Positions 44,030 to 55,495 of a DNA stretch of 64,000 bases are shown here, piece by piece. The stretch covers positions 6,076,001-6,140,000 of the forward strand of contig CAVNZM010000009.1 in the NCBI GenBank assembly GCA_963693365.1. The letters run 5' to 3'. The notes under the pieces are model-generated. The model was given only the letters and a program-made list of their open reading frames with translations. It did no database searches and was not told the DNA's origin. How positions within the stretch are numbered: the first letter of the stretch is position 1; every line of letters begins with the position of its first letter. The translations under genes were made by a program, and so were the position numbers. Source of the DNA: Amoebidium appalachense. Its lineage: Eukaryota; Ichthyosporea.

Positions 44030-44977
44030 TTACCATATTGGGGGGTGTCGACCTAGCAGTTCCTCATAGTCACACTCCCCCTTACTATCACACAGACATC
44101 GCGGCTTGCATCTGCAATCTAATGTTTGATCCTCCGGTATCACACTTCCCACATACCACCATGTATCCGCCAACCCCTTATCTACCGTCGGCCACCTAAC
44201 ACAGTTTCCATACTCTGTGCACATCTTCGAATCCGGGTACTTGTCGTGCGCCAAAAAATTCTTCCCGTTTTGCATAAGGATGGGCATGACCGCATGTTGG
44301 AAAAAGTGTTGGTCGTCGTTGTATTCGCTCTTCGAGTCTCTCCATTTTTCCATGAACTGTTTGAATGTTACACCCCCACCCAAAAACCCCTTCTTTGCAC
44401 CCCACATGCCGCCCATGATCGGCCGCTGATGGAAGTAATGGTCCCTCATGATGTGAACAGACTTATCAGTGTTTATCCACTCATCCACAGCATGTCTCTC
44501 TCTCCATGCCAGCCTGGAATCCGTGTCGCGTATGATGAATCTGTCGCAATCGGGCCTGTCTGCAACCCAAAATCTCCAAAACATGGCGCTGTCTCTGTCC
44601 CTGTCTACATCGTAGTCCAGCCACACCACCTCGTGCGCCAATGAGGTCATGTTTTGTGCAAGAGGTGCCTTTTGGAGGTTTTTGCTGGCGTATACTATCA
44701 CCTTCCAACCGGGATATACCACTTTTGCGAGCTTGAGGTTGAGGACAAGGCCAGGGAGGTATTCCCTCTTTTGCGTGCTCTGCCTCTCTCCATCGTAAAC
44801 AGAGAACGCTATGCAACGCTGTTCCTTTATGGGCGGCTCGGCGTATTTGAAAGTTGTTGCTTGGCCATCACCTGCTTGTGTGTGTGAGTATGTGCGCGGG
44901 GAGGAGGAGAAAACAGCGTGTAGAAGTGCCCCTATGAGCGTGAATAGAACGCAGTCGAGGGCTCGCCTAGCGCTCAT
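44030..44977 (-). CDS. Type II membrane glycosyltransferase-like protein
   Basis: An uninterrupted 315-codon frame starting ATGAGCGCTAGG. Residues 9-23 are a hydrophobic signal anchor (CVLFTLIGALLHAVF), so the catalytic part would face the Golgi/ER lumen. Residues ~140-200 carry a DxD-type motif in FIIRDTDSRL (DTD at 151-153, expected to bind nucleotide sugar and metal). WRERHAVDEW and MRDHYFHQRPIMGGMWGAKK follow, a block I associate with a glycosyltransferase family of protists, algae and large DNA viruses. A Cys-rich segment lies near the end. The substrate is unknown. The TAA stop falls inside a perfect splice donor (ATATG before GTAAGTGCC), so the protein may continue in an unrecognised downstream exon. 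Confidence 0.7.
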   Translation of the reverse strand: MSARRALDCVLFTLIGALLHAVFSSSPRTYSHTQAGDGQATTFKYAEPPIKEQRCIAFSVYDGERQSTQKREYLPGLVLNLKLAKVVYPGWKVIVYASKNLQKAPLAQNMTSLAHEVVWLDYDVDRDRDSAMFWRFWVADRPDCDRFIIRDTDSRLAWRERHAVDEWINTDKSVHIMRDHYFHQRPIMGGMWGAKKGFLGGGVTFKQFMEKWRDSKSEYNDDQHFFQHAVMPILMQNGKNFLAHDKYPDSKMCTEYGNCVRWPTVDKGLADTWWYVGSVIPEDQTLDCRCKPRCLCDSKGECDYEELLGRHPPIW

Positions 44978-45921
44978 TTTTGTTCTACAGCTTCCATGGC
45001 CTAAGGCATGTGTGAGAGAGTGAGAAAGTTGTGCGCGTGTGCGTATGCGTGTGTGTGTATGTGTGTGTGCGTGTGCGTGTGTGTGAGTGTGTGAGCGTGA
45101 GTCAGTGTGAGTGTGTGTGTGTGTTGAGCTCGAGTGTGCACGTGCCGGGTGGGTGGATGGGTGCGTGTGTGTGTGATGGTGTCTGTGTGTATGTGGATGT
45201 GTGTGTGGTGCCTAGAGCTTACGTTGCATTCTGGTGTATTTATGCTACTAATCAAGAGTTATCATGAGTGTCGATGGAGCATTGTTCATCTCTTGGGCCC
45301 TATCTCGGTAAACCCCTCTCTCTTCTCGCAAGTGAGCTGCCCACTTGCATGTTTCCGAAGGTCCCACCAAAGTTATATTGTGGAATGTCGGAATGTGAGG
45401 GGAGAGCTCTTACAACCACTCCATAGTGTCCATCGTTAGCCTTATATAGGTTTATTGGTTTCTCTCAGTAGCCCTAAACCCCGAACCATCTGTAGGCTTC
45501 ATTCCACCACCTGTATGCTACACAAATTACAGAATATAAGAAAAAATAAATAAATGGAAAAAAAATGCAAACACATGTGTGTGTTGTTGCGCGCTTCAGC
45601 TTGCGTTTGTGTGGTCAATGGATTGCACTTTGAAGATGCCCGGGCTTTTAAATGCTCTCCCTCTACCTGCATTTTTCTTTAAATTTCAAGGGTTGAAATT
45701 AAACTTAATAGTAAGATTTTTGATTGCACTAGCATACAATTTACAGTAGTGCTCTAGAACTGTGCTAGGTGCCATAATAGTTGCTATCAACTATTTTATA
45801 AATAGTATCAACTAGTAAGGCGCTTACTACAATTCTGAAAAGCTAGGTGTTTGAGTGGCAGTTTGGAAAACAAATTAACAAAATGCAGACATGCCTCAGA
45901 ATTTCATGTTTGTGCTGAGGT

Positions 45922-45965
45922 CTGCCGGACAACTGCGGCCGCATCCAATGAGCTCGACGACCAGA
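45922..45965 (+). repeat. 44-bp direct repeat, left copy
   Basis: CTGCCGGACAACTGCGGCCG and onward through AGCTCGACGACCAGA. It is identical to 47040-47083. The two copies enclose the CCTAAATATC-rich zone. Confidence 0.9.
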
Positions 45966-45989
45966 TTCTATAAGCCTATGTAAATCTAT

Positions 45990-46259
45990 CCCAAACAACT
46001 ACCTAAATATCATATTGCTTTTCTCCCGATCTATCACAAAACCTACCTAAATATCATAGATCATATCCCGGAAAATCCCGAAAAATGGACCTAAATATCA
46101 AGTTCATCTATCCCTTGGGCCCCTATCTATCCCGAGAAATATCATTTTTCTCTCGCTGAAGCCTAAATATCCGGGCTAATATCCGGTGCTAAACTTAGCC
46201 CGGCGGGCAGGTATCCATAATATTTCGAAGACTCAGGCCTAAGTATCACGTGTGTGCGC

Positions 46260-46358
<99 letters not shown>

Positions 46359-46365
46359 GGTGGGT

Positions 46366-46417
<52 letters not shown>

Positions 46418-46549
46418 TGCATGCATGCATAAAAAGGATATGCATATGGATCATATGCACCATTACGTACGTGTGAGTTGTGACAAGTCTGCAGTGCACG
46501 TGTGGCCGGCCCCGGCCTCGATTGAGGGCGGGGGGTGGGGGGGGGGGAA

Positions 46550-46581
<32 letters not shown>

Positions 46582-47025
46582 AGGAATAACTTGTATGCAT
46601 GCATGAAAAAGAGTATGTGTGCACGAACCAGAAGGCCAAAGGCTGGGGGAGGGGGGGGGGGGGGGGGGGGGGACTCAAGGCACGGGACGGTCTTGCCACC
46701 ACAATGAAATTTTATCCTTGCTCACGTCGACTACTTATCTTCTACTACATATACATGACTTTTTATCAGCCTGACTTTGCTCTCGTTCACAACTTTGATC
46801 TTAGCCTATTTGCTGTGATATCCCTGGCCACAAACATATATAATATATCCCTAAACCCACGGGTTACCTAAATCTATCCTGAGCGCTCGACCGGGATATA
46901 TCCACCCCCTGTGGATAGATTGGAAATCCCGCCCCTCCCTAAATATCATTTGGAACTATCCCAAAACTGCCTAAATATCCGGATATATCCCATATCCCGA
47001 GGACTCCTAAATATCCTGTGGAGAT
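45990..47025 (+). repeat. Zone of recurring CCTAAATATC motifs
   Basis: CCTAAATATC or a one-base variant occurs near 46000, 46035, 46085, 46163, 46228, 46866, 46937, 46970 and 47006, often followed by CCGG or CAT and by TATCCC. The zone is split by (GT)n at 46274-46352, a G tract to 46416 and further G tracts to 46672. Confidence 0.7.
46274..46416. repeat. (GT)n followed by poly-G
   Basis: About 78 bp of GT dinucleotides, a short GTATGTGGGTGGGTG junction, then ~48 G. This GT-then-G arrangement recurs at 17720-17775 and 41070-41144. Confidence 0.9.
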
Positions 47026-47039
47026 GCGGGATTTTTTGG

Positions 47040-47083
47040 CTGCCGGACAACTGCGGCCGCATCCAATGAGCTCGACGACCAGA
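47040..47083 (+). repeat. 44-bp direct repeat, right copy
   Basis: Perfect copy of 45922-45965, 1118 bp away in the same orientation. Confidence 0.9.
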
Positions 47084-48109
47084 ATGCTAAACCTATTACC
47101 CTTCTCAGATAAGAAAGCGGCCACATGAGAACTTGAAACAGGAAACCTGATTGGACTGTAATTCGTAAAGCCGGCTAGGCCCGGTACCGGTGCAAGCCTT
47201 CTGCTGCAGCCTGGGCGGCGCCGGCCCGGGAAAGTTATGTTTGTACATAAACAGCATTCATGAGCCCAAACAATAACTTATATAGCCCGTTAATCTGAAA
47301 CTTAAAACATTTTAGTACAAATACTTGGGTTCAAGCTGACCCAACCAATTTGCATAGAAAAATACGGTTTCCTTTGCGATTCATCTTCCAGCCATATTCC
47401 CGAAGTGATCACGCTCCCTCTCGACTGAAAACAGATCACGCGCACACAACACCAGAGAAAGATGGAACTGCTCTAAATAAGGCCTTTGTATTGGCTACAA
47501 ATCATTTACAACGGCCAAACTGCCATGAGGGCCCACGTGGATTCGCTGCAATCCCACGCAGAACTGTATTCTGATTGGCTTAGCATTCAGAAAGTCAGCC
47601 TTGAAACTTTTTGAAAGCCAGGGAGAAATTGTCCGGTGCACATATTTCCGGTTGAAATTAAGATATCCTATCCCATGCCGTTATCTCCTAAATGACTCGA
47701 ACCATTAATAACTACGGCGTACGCACAGAATAAGCTGAATTTCTATGGTATAACAAATAAACATAAGTAATTTTTTTTTTCTGTTTTCTTAATGGCACTA
47801 ATGGGCTGGAAAACGGGCCGCGGCATGGTGAGTGTAGATGGTAGGCTAGCGCAAAACTGGAATTGCTATGGTATGTATTGGGATATTAAAAATGAATTCT
47901 AAGTACTTTGATAATCGGATATATTTGTTGAACCTGACATCGAAAGACCATGCAAAAAGCAACAGCACGATCAGGTAACAACCAGTTTTTTTTATTTTTC
48001 ATGTTGTCTGTTTTCTGAACATCAGCAACACTTGACATTGGCTCCTTCTTCTTCTTTCTTCCTTTCAGTCTTTATTTCTTCATTTCCCCCTCCATATTCA
48101 CACACCAAC

Positions 48110-48751
48110 ATGGCTGTTACAAAGGCACCAATTACCCTCGAGCGCCTCTCTATCAAGATCGAGTGGTTCAAATGCACGCTCTTTGGTGAGGCATCAGTAG
48201 CAAACATTGCCTTCCAGAAGAATGTTATCGTGCGCTACTCTCTAGACCAGTGGGACACGTGGGTGGACGTTCCCGCCTCATACAGGCGCCCATACACTCC
48301 CTCCGCCGAGGAGGATCCCAACACTTCTCGTGATGTTTTCTCCTTTGAGGCTGTGATTCCACACTCAGATCTGCCGCAAGGTGAACATGAGTGCTACGTC
48401 GAGTTTTGTCTCGTGTATGAAACTGCCGGGCAGACCTTCACAGACAACAACGGAGGCAAGAACTACTGCTACAAGCTTGCCATGCTCAAGGGCACACCAT
48501 GGGCTCCAGCACAGGTGAGCGTTTGGTACATCTCTCATACCTCTAGATCTTGCAGCGTACAAACTGACGGGGAAGGAGCTGCGGGTTGGGGGTTTGGAAG
48601 GGTAACGTAGTATAGGGGGGTAGTTATCGAGGGCGCTTGATTCTTTCAAGGTAGCTTGTGGTTAAGCAGCTGTAAAAATGATGTTTACGTGTTTCCGTGT
48701 GCTTATGCTGTGGGGGGGTGGGGTGGTGGTGGTGGTGGTGGTGGTGGTGGT

Positions 48752-48795
<44 letters not shown>

Positions 48796-49139
48796 GTTTG
48801 GTGAGGGGGGGACGGGGAGGGGGGGGGAGGTGGAGGGAGGTAGAGTGAGTGGGGAGCGGGAAGAGGCCCTTTAGAGGCGGTGGCTGGTTGGAGTAGGTCA
48901 GCCTGAAGTGTTTTTATACACCTCCCCGCCCTGCCTGGGCCCCCTCACCTACCCACCCACCTCACATACCCACACTCTCATACAAATATTTGCTTCTTAG
49001 GCTACCAAACCATTTGGTTTATCAGTATGCGCCCCTCCCTCTCTCTCTCTCTCCCCCCCCCCCCCCCCTCCCCTCCCTCCCTCCTTCCCCTTATGTGCGT
49101 GTAGTGCGCGAGGACACCACACCCTGATGTCCCCTCCCC

Positions 49140-49170
<31 letters not shown>

Positions 49171-49348
49171 CCTCCTCTCCCACGCCCCTCCCCCCCCCCC
49201 CCCCTCCCCTCTCTTCCCTCCCTCTCTTCTCCCCTTTCCGGGGATGGGCTCTGCGTACGATGCATACGCCTTTGTGTATCTTTGAAAAATCTTCTTTCTG
49301 TTGTCAGCTCATGAATGTGTACCTGGTATCATATAACACATTCTAATC

Positions 49349-49379
<31 letters not shown>

Positions 49380-50311
49380 AAAAACACACACCCACATTTC
49401 AACCCCCCCCCCCCCCCAAAAAAAAAAAAATAAAAAAATAAAAATAAAAATACACGCACACACAACTAGCTCGCACAACTACCTTCCTCCCGCCCCACCC
49501 CCCACGCCCCATCCACACACATACCATACCCCCCCCCCCCCCCCCCAACACACACACACACACACACACACGTACACAGGTGAGCATGCTCACCATGACG
49601 CCATCCACACGCGAGGTTTACGGCACCATCCGCGTTCACAAGAAGATGGCCTTCAACGAAAAGGTCGTGGTCCGATTCACGCGCAACAACTGGATGAATT
49701 ATGTCGACATTCCAGCAGATCTCTTCTTTAATGGCTTCGATCGCGCATACTACAGCTTCAAGTTCAACAGCACCACCGACGCCGCCGCCGACGTTCCAAT
49801 CGCGGACAATTTCGAGGAATTTAGGTATCAGCGCAGACGGTCGACCTCGTACCGGCAGTTTCCGGCCGATTTCTACGACGATCTCACGGCGGCAGCCGAT
49901 TCGATAGACGATCCGGAGAAGGTGAAGGAGAAGGACACGACCGATTACCACGATTTCGCTTTCAAGTACGCCGATCTCGACGAAGAGCTTGAGTTGGCGC
50001 TCGCAAACGACACTCTTAGGGAAGAATTGAGGAAGGGGTTCAAGCACGAGAGCGCAGCCGCCGCTCAGCAAAAAGCCGAGAAATTTGCACAAGAAGCTGC
50101 GGACGAAAGCGCGAGGGTGAACATGATTGGTTTTGCGCTGTGTTACTATGCAGATGATAGGGAGCATTGGGATAACAACGACGGGAAAAACTATGGGTAT
50201 ACGGAGGAGCCGGAGAAGCCGGCGAAGAAGGTCAGGCCGGCGGTGGAGAAGGAGGAAGAGAAGGAGAAGGTTGGTGAGGAGGGGGTCGTGGCGAACGCGG
50301 TGGCTGCGTAG
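48110..50311 (+). CDS. Protein with tandem CBM21 glycogen/starch-binding domains
   Basis: Exons 48110-48514 and 49580-50311, phase 0, give 378 aa. The first CBM21 (~residues 8-125) has the family pattern: a beta-strand NVIVRYSLDQWDTWVDVP, then EFCLVYETAG and TDNNGGKNY at 111-119. The second (~149-342) repeats it with KVVVRFTRNNWMNYVDIP, ALCYYADDREHWDNNDGKNY and an acidic/Ala-rich ~110-residue insertion between its halves. The C-terminus is Lys/Glu-rich. CBM21 proteins bind glycogen, and in animals they target protein phosphatase 1 to it. KIEW at 16-19 fits the loose [RK][VI]x[FW] PP1-docking pattern, but that is weak evidence. The start is the first in-frame ATG before the domain (ACCAACATGG). 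The exon 1 donor (GTGAGC) and the first bases of exon 2 (GTGAGC) are identical. Confidence 0.82.
48516..49579. other. Intron of the CBM21 gene: GGT, G, C and CA tracts
   Basis: A (GGT)n stretch then G44 near 48722-48794, CT/C blocks at 49030-49240, a C-A-C-A block at 49348-49440 and (CA)n at 49548-49570 that ends in the exon 2 acceptor. A RepA terminal fragment (GATGGGCTCTGCGTACGATG) lies at 49244. Confidence 0.7.
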
Positions 50312-51173
50312 ATGTAAAAAAAAGAGAAAAAAAAGAAAATGTTTTGTAAAAAACGTGCATGTTTTGTTTGGGTGTGTTGTGTAGTTTGTGGGTGTAGTTC
50401 GTGTGTGTTGTTTGAGTGTGATGCCTTTTTCATTGCGGGGGGTGTGATTATGGGTGTGGGTGTGTGTTTATGCGTTTGTGTTGTGTGTACAGGGATCTAG
50501 GCATAACCACATGCATAACTAGAGTATTTAAACGGTCATATGTGACGGTAAACTGTTACTATAATGTGTTATACGTGCCAACAACACACACCTTTGCTCT
50601 ATAGAAGACTTCTTTCGTTCCATGTGACACCGACTTGCAAGCATTTATCAAATCAAACATCACTAACCATGAAAAAAAGTCTTATAACCCCGTAACTTGG
50701 ACCAGTGTTCTCTGTTGTAATTAAATGGTAAAGAGGAGGGGCAGGGCATTATATGTATCTTAGATTTTATCTTGTTACCATGTACCAATATAGGCATTTT
50801 TGACTAAACCAACCATCCATTTCTTTTATATCGCTTGGCCCAGCCAGGAACTTACATTTTAGTTATTTTTTTATACCTTGCAATCCATTGGATCCATATC
50901 ACACATTACCATCTATCTAGATAATGTACCAATTTTCGAAGGTCCCTTATGGTGCTCTGCCCGGTGCAACACTATGACAACTTTAAAGCCCCCACCCTTT
51001 CTGGGTGTCCTCGAACACTCAAATCTCCTGTGTCTTTGCCATATTTGGCTCGTGTTTCTTTGTTTTGATTGGTTACATGTATGCCTGTTGGCTGATACAA
51101 TATACCCCCTACAGCCAGGCCCACAGTGCGAGACTCAGTAGAGTGCGCTTGGACTGGAGCCAGCTGCAACCCC

Positions 51174-51213
<40 letters not shown>

Positions 51214-51572
51214 ACCCCAAACCCAACCGCCGCGCCACCTTACCATACACATGCACACGACATATGCATGCACACACACGTTCACATGTATACACACACA
51301 AACACATGCACTCAGACACAGACACACACACACACACATACACACACACACACACACACAAACGCAGACACACACGCACAGATACACAAACACACACACA
51401 CACACAGATACACAAACACACGCGCACACATGACGCGCACATTTTTTAAAAGTTTTTATTTTTATTTTTTATGATCGAACCAGAATCTAGGGTAAATAAG
51501 TAGACTCTGACACCACATTCATTGTTACCTCTTTGCTATAGAAAGGCCTTTATATAGTTTAGCATCCCTCCC

Positions 51573-51619
<47 letters not shown>

Positions 51620-52189
51620 ACACCTCCCCCACCCCCCACCCCCCACCCACCCACCCACTCCCCACTCCCCACCACCACTGCATATCTCGCAGTATTGCAG
51701 TTGCAGTGTCTGTACACGCAACACAGTGAAAATTTCATGTTCAACGCTTTTTGACTTCAAATTTTTTTTTTACTTTTCGATTACATATGTATGGTTGCTG
51801 TTTTATATTCCTTTTTTTTGATTTTTTTATAAAAAACTTTTTTCTTGCGCGTCAAAACTTCCCGCCCAAATTTCCACATTTGGCTATTCAGTCAGCTATC
51901 TATTCATTAAATATGCATGCATGAGATATACTGGCCCGTGTAAATACAAATATATCCCACGAAGGTTATCAAAATTGTGACACGGCGGCTGGTCCGACCC
52001 ATTCATTGACTCCCAGCTCTTCGCTGAGTCAGATATTTTTTTTTGCTCGAATCAAATCACTGACAGTTCACATTGACGTCATGGAGCAATATCATGATCA
52101 GGAGCCTCCGAGGCCCCCCTCCCCCCTCCCCCCGGGCCCCTCCCAACCCAACCCAACCCACCCACCCACCCTGGCCCCACGACCCCCCT

Positions 52190-52223
<34 letters not shown>

Positions 52224-52913
52224 ACATACCATGCATCTCATGCACACACACACCTCCCACCCCATTCTACATGTACACCGCTTTCATTCCTCCTGCCCGT
52301 CCACCCACACGTGAACGCACACCGTGGCAGATAATCATCCCGTACCGGTGGCCACATGGGCACACATGTACACACACGAAAAAAACAAAACAAAAAACAA
52401 ACAGACACGTACTGAAATAGTGCAAAGACGCGCGCACACTCCAACTCTATATGCATCATTATGATAGGAGCATTAGAGGCATCAACACGTCCACGCCCAC
52501 ACCCATTCTCTCCTCTCAGCTCAGGAAGAAGGGGGGTCTGGTACCAGCTGCAGGTCGGGGAGTACAACCCGGACCGGGGAGGTGGGGGAGTGGCCATGGG
52601 GAAGCGGAGGTGGGTGGGGGGGGGTCCGCTGCTGCAAACAACTATAGCTATGAACATATTTTTCATTGCTGCTTTATATATGAGGGAATGCCTAAAAAAG
52701 GAGATCACCACATGTAGGCAAAGCATCCAGTACTACCCGTACCGTGTACAGTCATCATCGATGCATCTCGAGCTCTTCGTTAAACTTCCTGCTGACGTCA
52801 TATCGATGTCACGCAGTTGGTTGCAATCTGCCACACGGAAACACATTTTGTGTTACGGTTGGTTTATAGATCGAATTGGTTTCGATCAGCCCCCCCCCCC
52901 CCCCCCCCCCCCC

Positions 52914-52955
<42 letters not shown>

Positions 52956-53399
52956 AAGAAAAATCATCACAGTATCTAGATGTGAGATCTACATCTCGAG
53001 ATTTAACTTCATAACTTGTTCGGTGCAAGCACTGTTTGGCTAGCACAGGCACATCATTACTACATAATCAGCAGTACAGATTGTACCCCCCCCCCCCCAT
53101 CGACCTCCTCCCACCCCAGCCGTCCAGCCTCACCCCCCCCCCAACTACCTACAATCACATTAAGTCATTCGACGAAAAGTTGTTCCCCATCAACCCACAT
53201 ATGCCTAACTTACACTAAAGAACAGCAACATTTCTATCCCGAAACAGAACCCCATTAAAACCAGGTGCTAACCCGATATACATTCCATAAAATGAAAAAA
53301 AAAAACAAAAAAAAAAACCATAAGAACATTTCTATACATGATGAAAGCCACATCTCCATATATATGTTAACTATACGGCCATATCTCCATAGAAGGCAA
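50312..53399. other. Spacer after the CBM21 gene
   Basis: Unique AT-richer sequence to 51160, C40 near 51174-51213, CA repeats to 51430, and C/CA at 51575-51650. AT-rich unique DNA follows to 52110, then C and CA tracts, a GC-rich segment at 52510-52640 and C/A runs at 52890-52953. Open frames here are low-complexity or lack recognisable features, so no gene is called. Confidence 0.5.
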
Positions 53400-54405
53400 T
53401 CATTCGCGCCATTGGTTCTTGCACTGGTGGTTTGCGCAACGGTAGAAGATGGTGGAAGGTTCGTCGGCAGACCGCGTCTGCACCTGCATGTAGTAGGCAC
53501 GGGTGTGCCCGCACTTGGGGCAGTCGGCTGTGTTTTTTTAATTTTTTTTTTTAATTTTTTTAATTTTTTTTTGGGGGGGGGGGGGGGAGGGGGAAGGGAA
53601 AAAAAGATGTGTGGGGGGGGGGGGGGGGGGGGGGTAGGAGGAGGAGGAGAAGGGGAAGGGACCGGGGGGAGAGGAAAGAGGGGAGGGGGGGGCGGAGGGG
53701 GGGGGGGGGGAGGGGGGATGTGAGCGTGTGTGCATGTGAAGGCGGACGACTTTCCTCATGGATATGTGTGTGCCTTGCGGATGTCTCTGTCGCTCTACCT
53801 CCTTCCCTCTTATTCTTCCTCTCCCTCCCACCCTCCATTTCCCTCTCTCTGCCCCTCCCCCCTCCCCCCCCCCCTCCCCCCCTCTCCCCCCCCCCCCCCC
53901 CCTCCCTCCCTCCCTCCCACTCTTTCTACTTGGTATATCCGTGTGTGGACATGGTTGTACATGCACATCCGCGGGCAGCATGCCGCGAGAGGAATCTGTT
54001 TCGGAAGGGGTTTTTAAAACAACAGAAAACGCAGCCACAGAGGGGAAGGAAAAGGAAAACACCCGATTGTTCTTCCACCCAAAAGGGCGGCAAAGAAGAG
54101 GCGATGAAGTAGGGACGAGGGGGTGAATGGGGGAAGGGAGTGAGGTTGGGAGGGAGCGAGGGGAGGAGGTTGGGAGAGGGGGAGGGGGAACAGAGGGAGA
54201 GACGGGGAGTGGGGGGAGGGGAAACGGGGGGGGGGGGGGGGGGGGGGGGGGGAGGGAGGGGGAGCTGTCTTACCGTCTATGCAGTCGACGTTTTCCCAGG
54301 CATCCTCCCCACCCAACACGTCGTCTATCTCCTTCATCTTCATGTATTTGCGCGCAGATATCTGTATTGGATGGAGTGAGAATACAGTGGTATCCCCAAT
54401 GGATC

Positions 54406-54436
<31 letters not shown>

Positions 54437-54644
54437 AAAAAAAAAGGAGAAGAAAAGAAAAAGAAAAAAAAAGGGTGGGAAAAAAAAAAAAAAAAAAGGA
54501 GGGAAAAAAAAAAAAAAAAAAAAAAGTAAAAAACCAAGAAAGAGCGAAGAACGGAACACACGACGGAAAAAGGAAGAAAGAAAAAACGGCCTTGCCATAC
54601 AGCATTAAGGATGACGGGAAACTCCCAACCTTATATCCTCCCCC

Positions 54645-54682
<38 letters not shown>

Positions 54683-55162
54683 CCCCTCCCTCTCCCGTGC
54701 GCCCATATACACCGACAATCACACAGACACTCCTAATACCCCCGAGCGTAAACCAGAAACACCTCCCGTGGTCACCCCCGAAGTTGAACGTCACACTTTC
54801 CATTTCTCTCCCTGCCTTCTTCCCCCCCTCCCAAAAACCCTGGAGCAAATCAACCCCCCCCCCCACCCCCCACCCCAGGGGATTCGGCCCCAGGGGATTC
54901 GGGGTGCCCATTCTATGGTACCATACTTGTGGCCGAACCAAATTATCAGCACGTTAAGTATTGAGAGGGGTGGAGTCTGAGTGTGTGCACAATCACGTGT
55001 GCATACACATGTGTGGGTGTGTCTGTTTGACCACTGTAAGTGCTGCCCTAAAGGTGTGCATTTGCGTGTTAGCATCACTGTGTAAAAAGAAAGCAAGCTT
55101 ACATTGAGACTGTGAGAGTGTGGGGAGGAAACGTTGTGGGTGGAAGAGTAAGGGCAGAGGGG

Positions 55163-55194
<32 letters not shown>

Positions 55195-55495
55195 AGGGGG
55201 AGAGGGGAGAAAGAGAGAGGGGAACCGGGGGAATCGGGGGTCGGGGGGAGAAACGGAGAGATATAGGAAAGGTGTGCGTGTAAGTGTGTGGTGTTTGTAA
55301 GTTTCTGGTGGTTTTGGTTGTGTGTGGGGAGCGGTGGGCGGGTGGGTGGGTGGGGGGGGAGGGGGGGGGAGGGGGCGGCCCTACCGTTTTTGAGATCTTG
55401 TGAATGTAGGGGCACGTCTGGCACTGAAAGGCAAGAGACCCGCCCTCGTTCTCAGCCATCAATACGTTGGCACACAGCGGGCAGAAGAGCAACAT
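53400..55495 (-). CDS. POLR3K: DNA-directed RNA polymerase III subunit RPC10 (C11), 3 exons
   Basis: Small Pol III subunit needed for RNA cleavage, termination and reinitiation. Exons on the minus strand: 55495-55385, 54361-54274, 53527-53400. They join in phase to 109 codons (108 aa), the same length as human POLR3K. The N-terminal zinc ribbon uses Cys5, Cys8, Cys25 and Cys28 (CPLC, CQTC). The conserved linker has EIDDVLGGEDAWENVD. The C-terminal TFIIS-like ribbon has DCPKCGHTRAYYMQVQTRSA, the acidic DE at 88-89 that acts at the active site, and Cys97/Cys102. No key residue is missing. It is divergent from NPRL2 with ~1.07 kb between start codons. Both introns carry G or C homopolymers. Confidence 0.97.

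Larger units (their letters stand above)
44978..48109. other. Spacer between the glycosyltransferase-like and CBM21 genes
   Basis: GT-rich to ~45210, then mainly unique AT-richer sequence. It contains a CCTAAATATC-type repeat zone at ~45990-47030 with GT, G and RepA-like fragments inside, and clean unique sequence at 47090-48030. No gene is recognised. A pyrimidine-rich stretch ending CTTTCAG at 48068 could be a 5'-UTR intron acceptor of the next gene. Confidence 0.5.

Noticed and set aside
43510-44034. Continuation of the glycosyltransferase into a minus-strand exon at ~43590
   Set aside because: The acceptor is plausible and the phase fits, but the resulting Cys-rich peptide has no donor or stop in a sensible place and the family gives no support.
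45990-47025. Interstitial telomeric repeats, because CCTAAATATC resembles CCCTAA
   Set aside because: Spacing is irregular and no CCCTAA tandem copies are present.
52451-52979. GC-rich open frames near 52450-52980 as a gene
   Set aside because: No domain, no splice-consistent extension, and the downstream part is C/A homopolymer.
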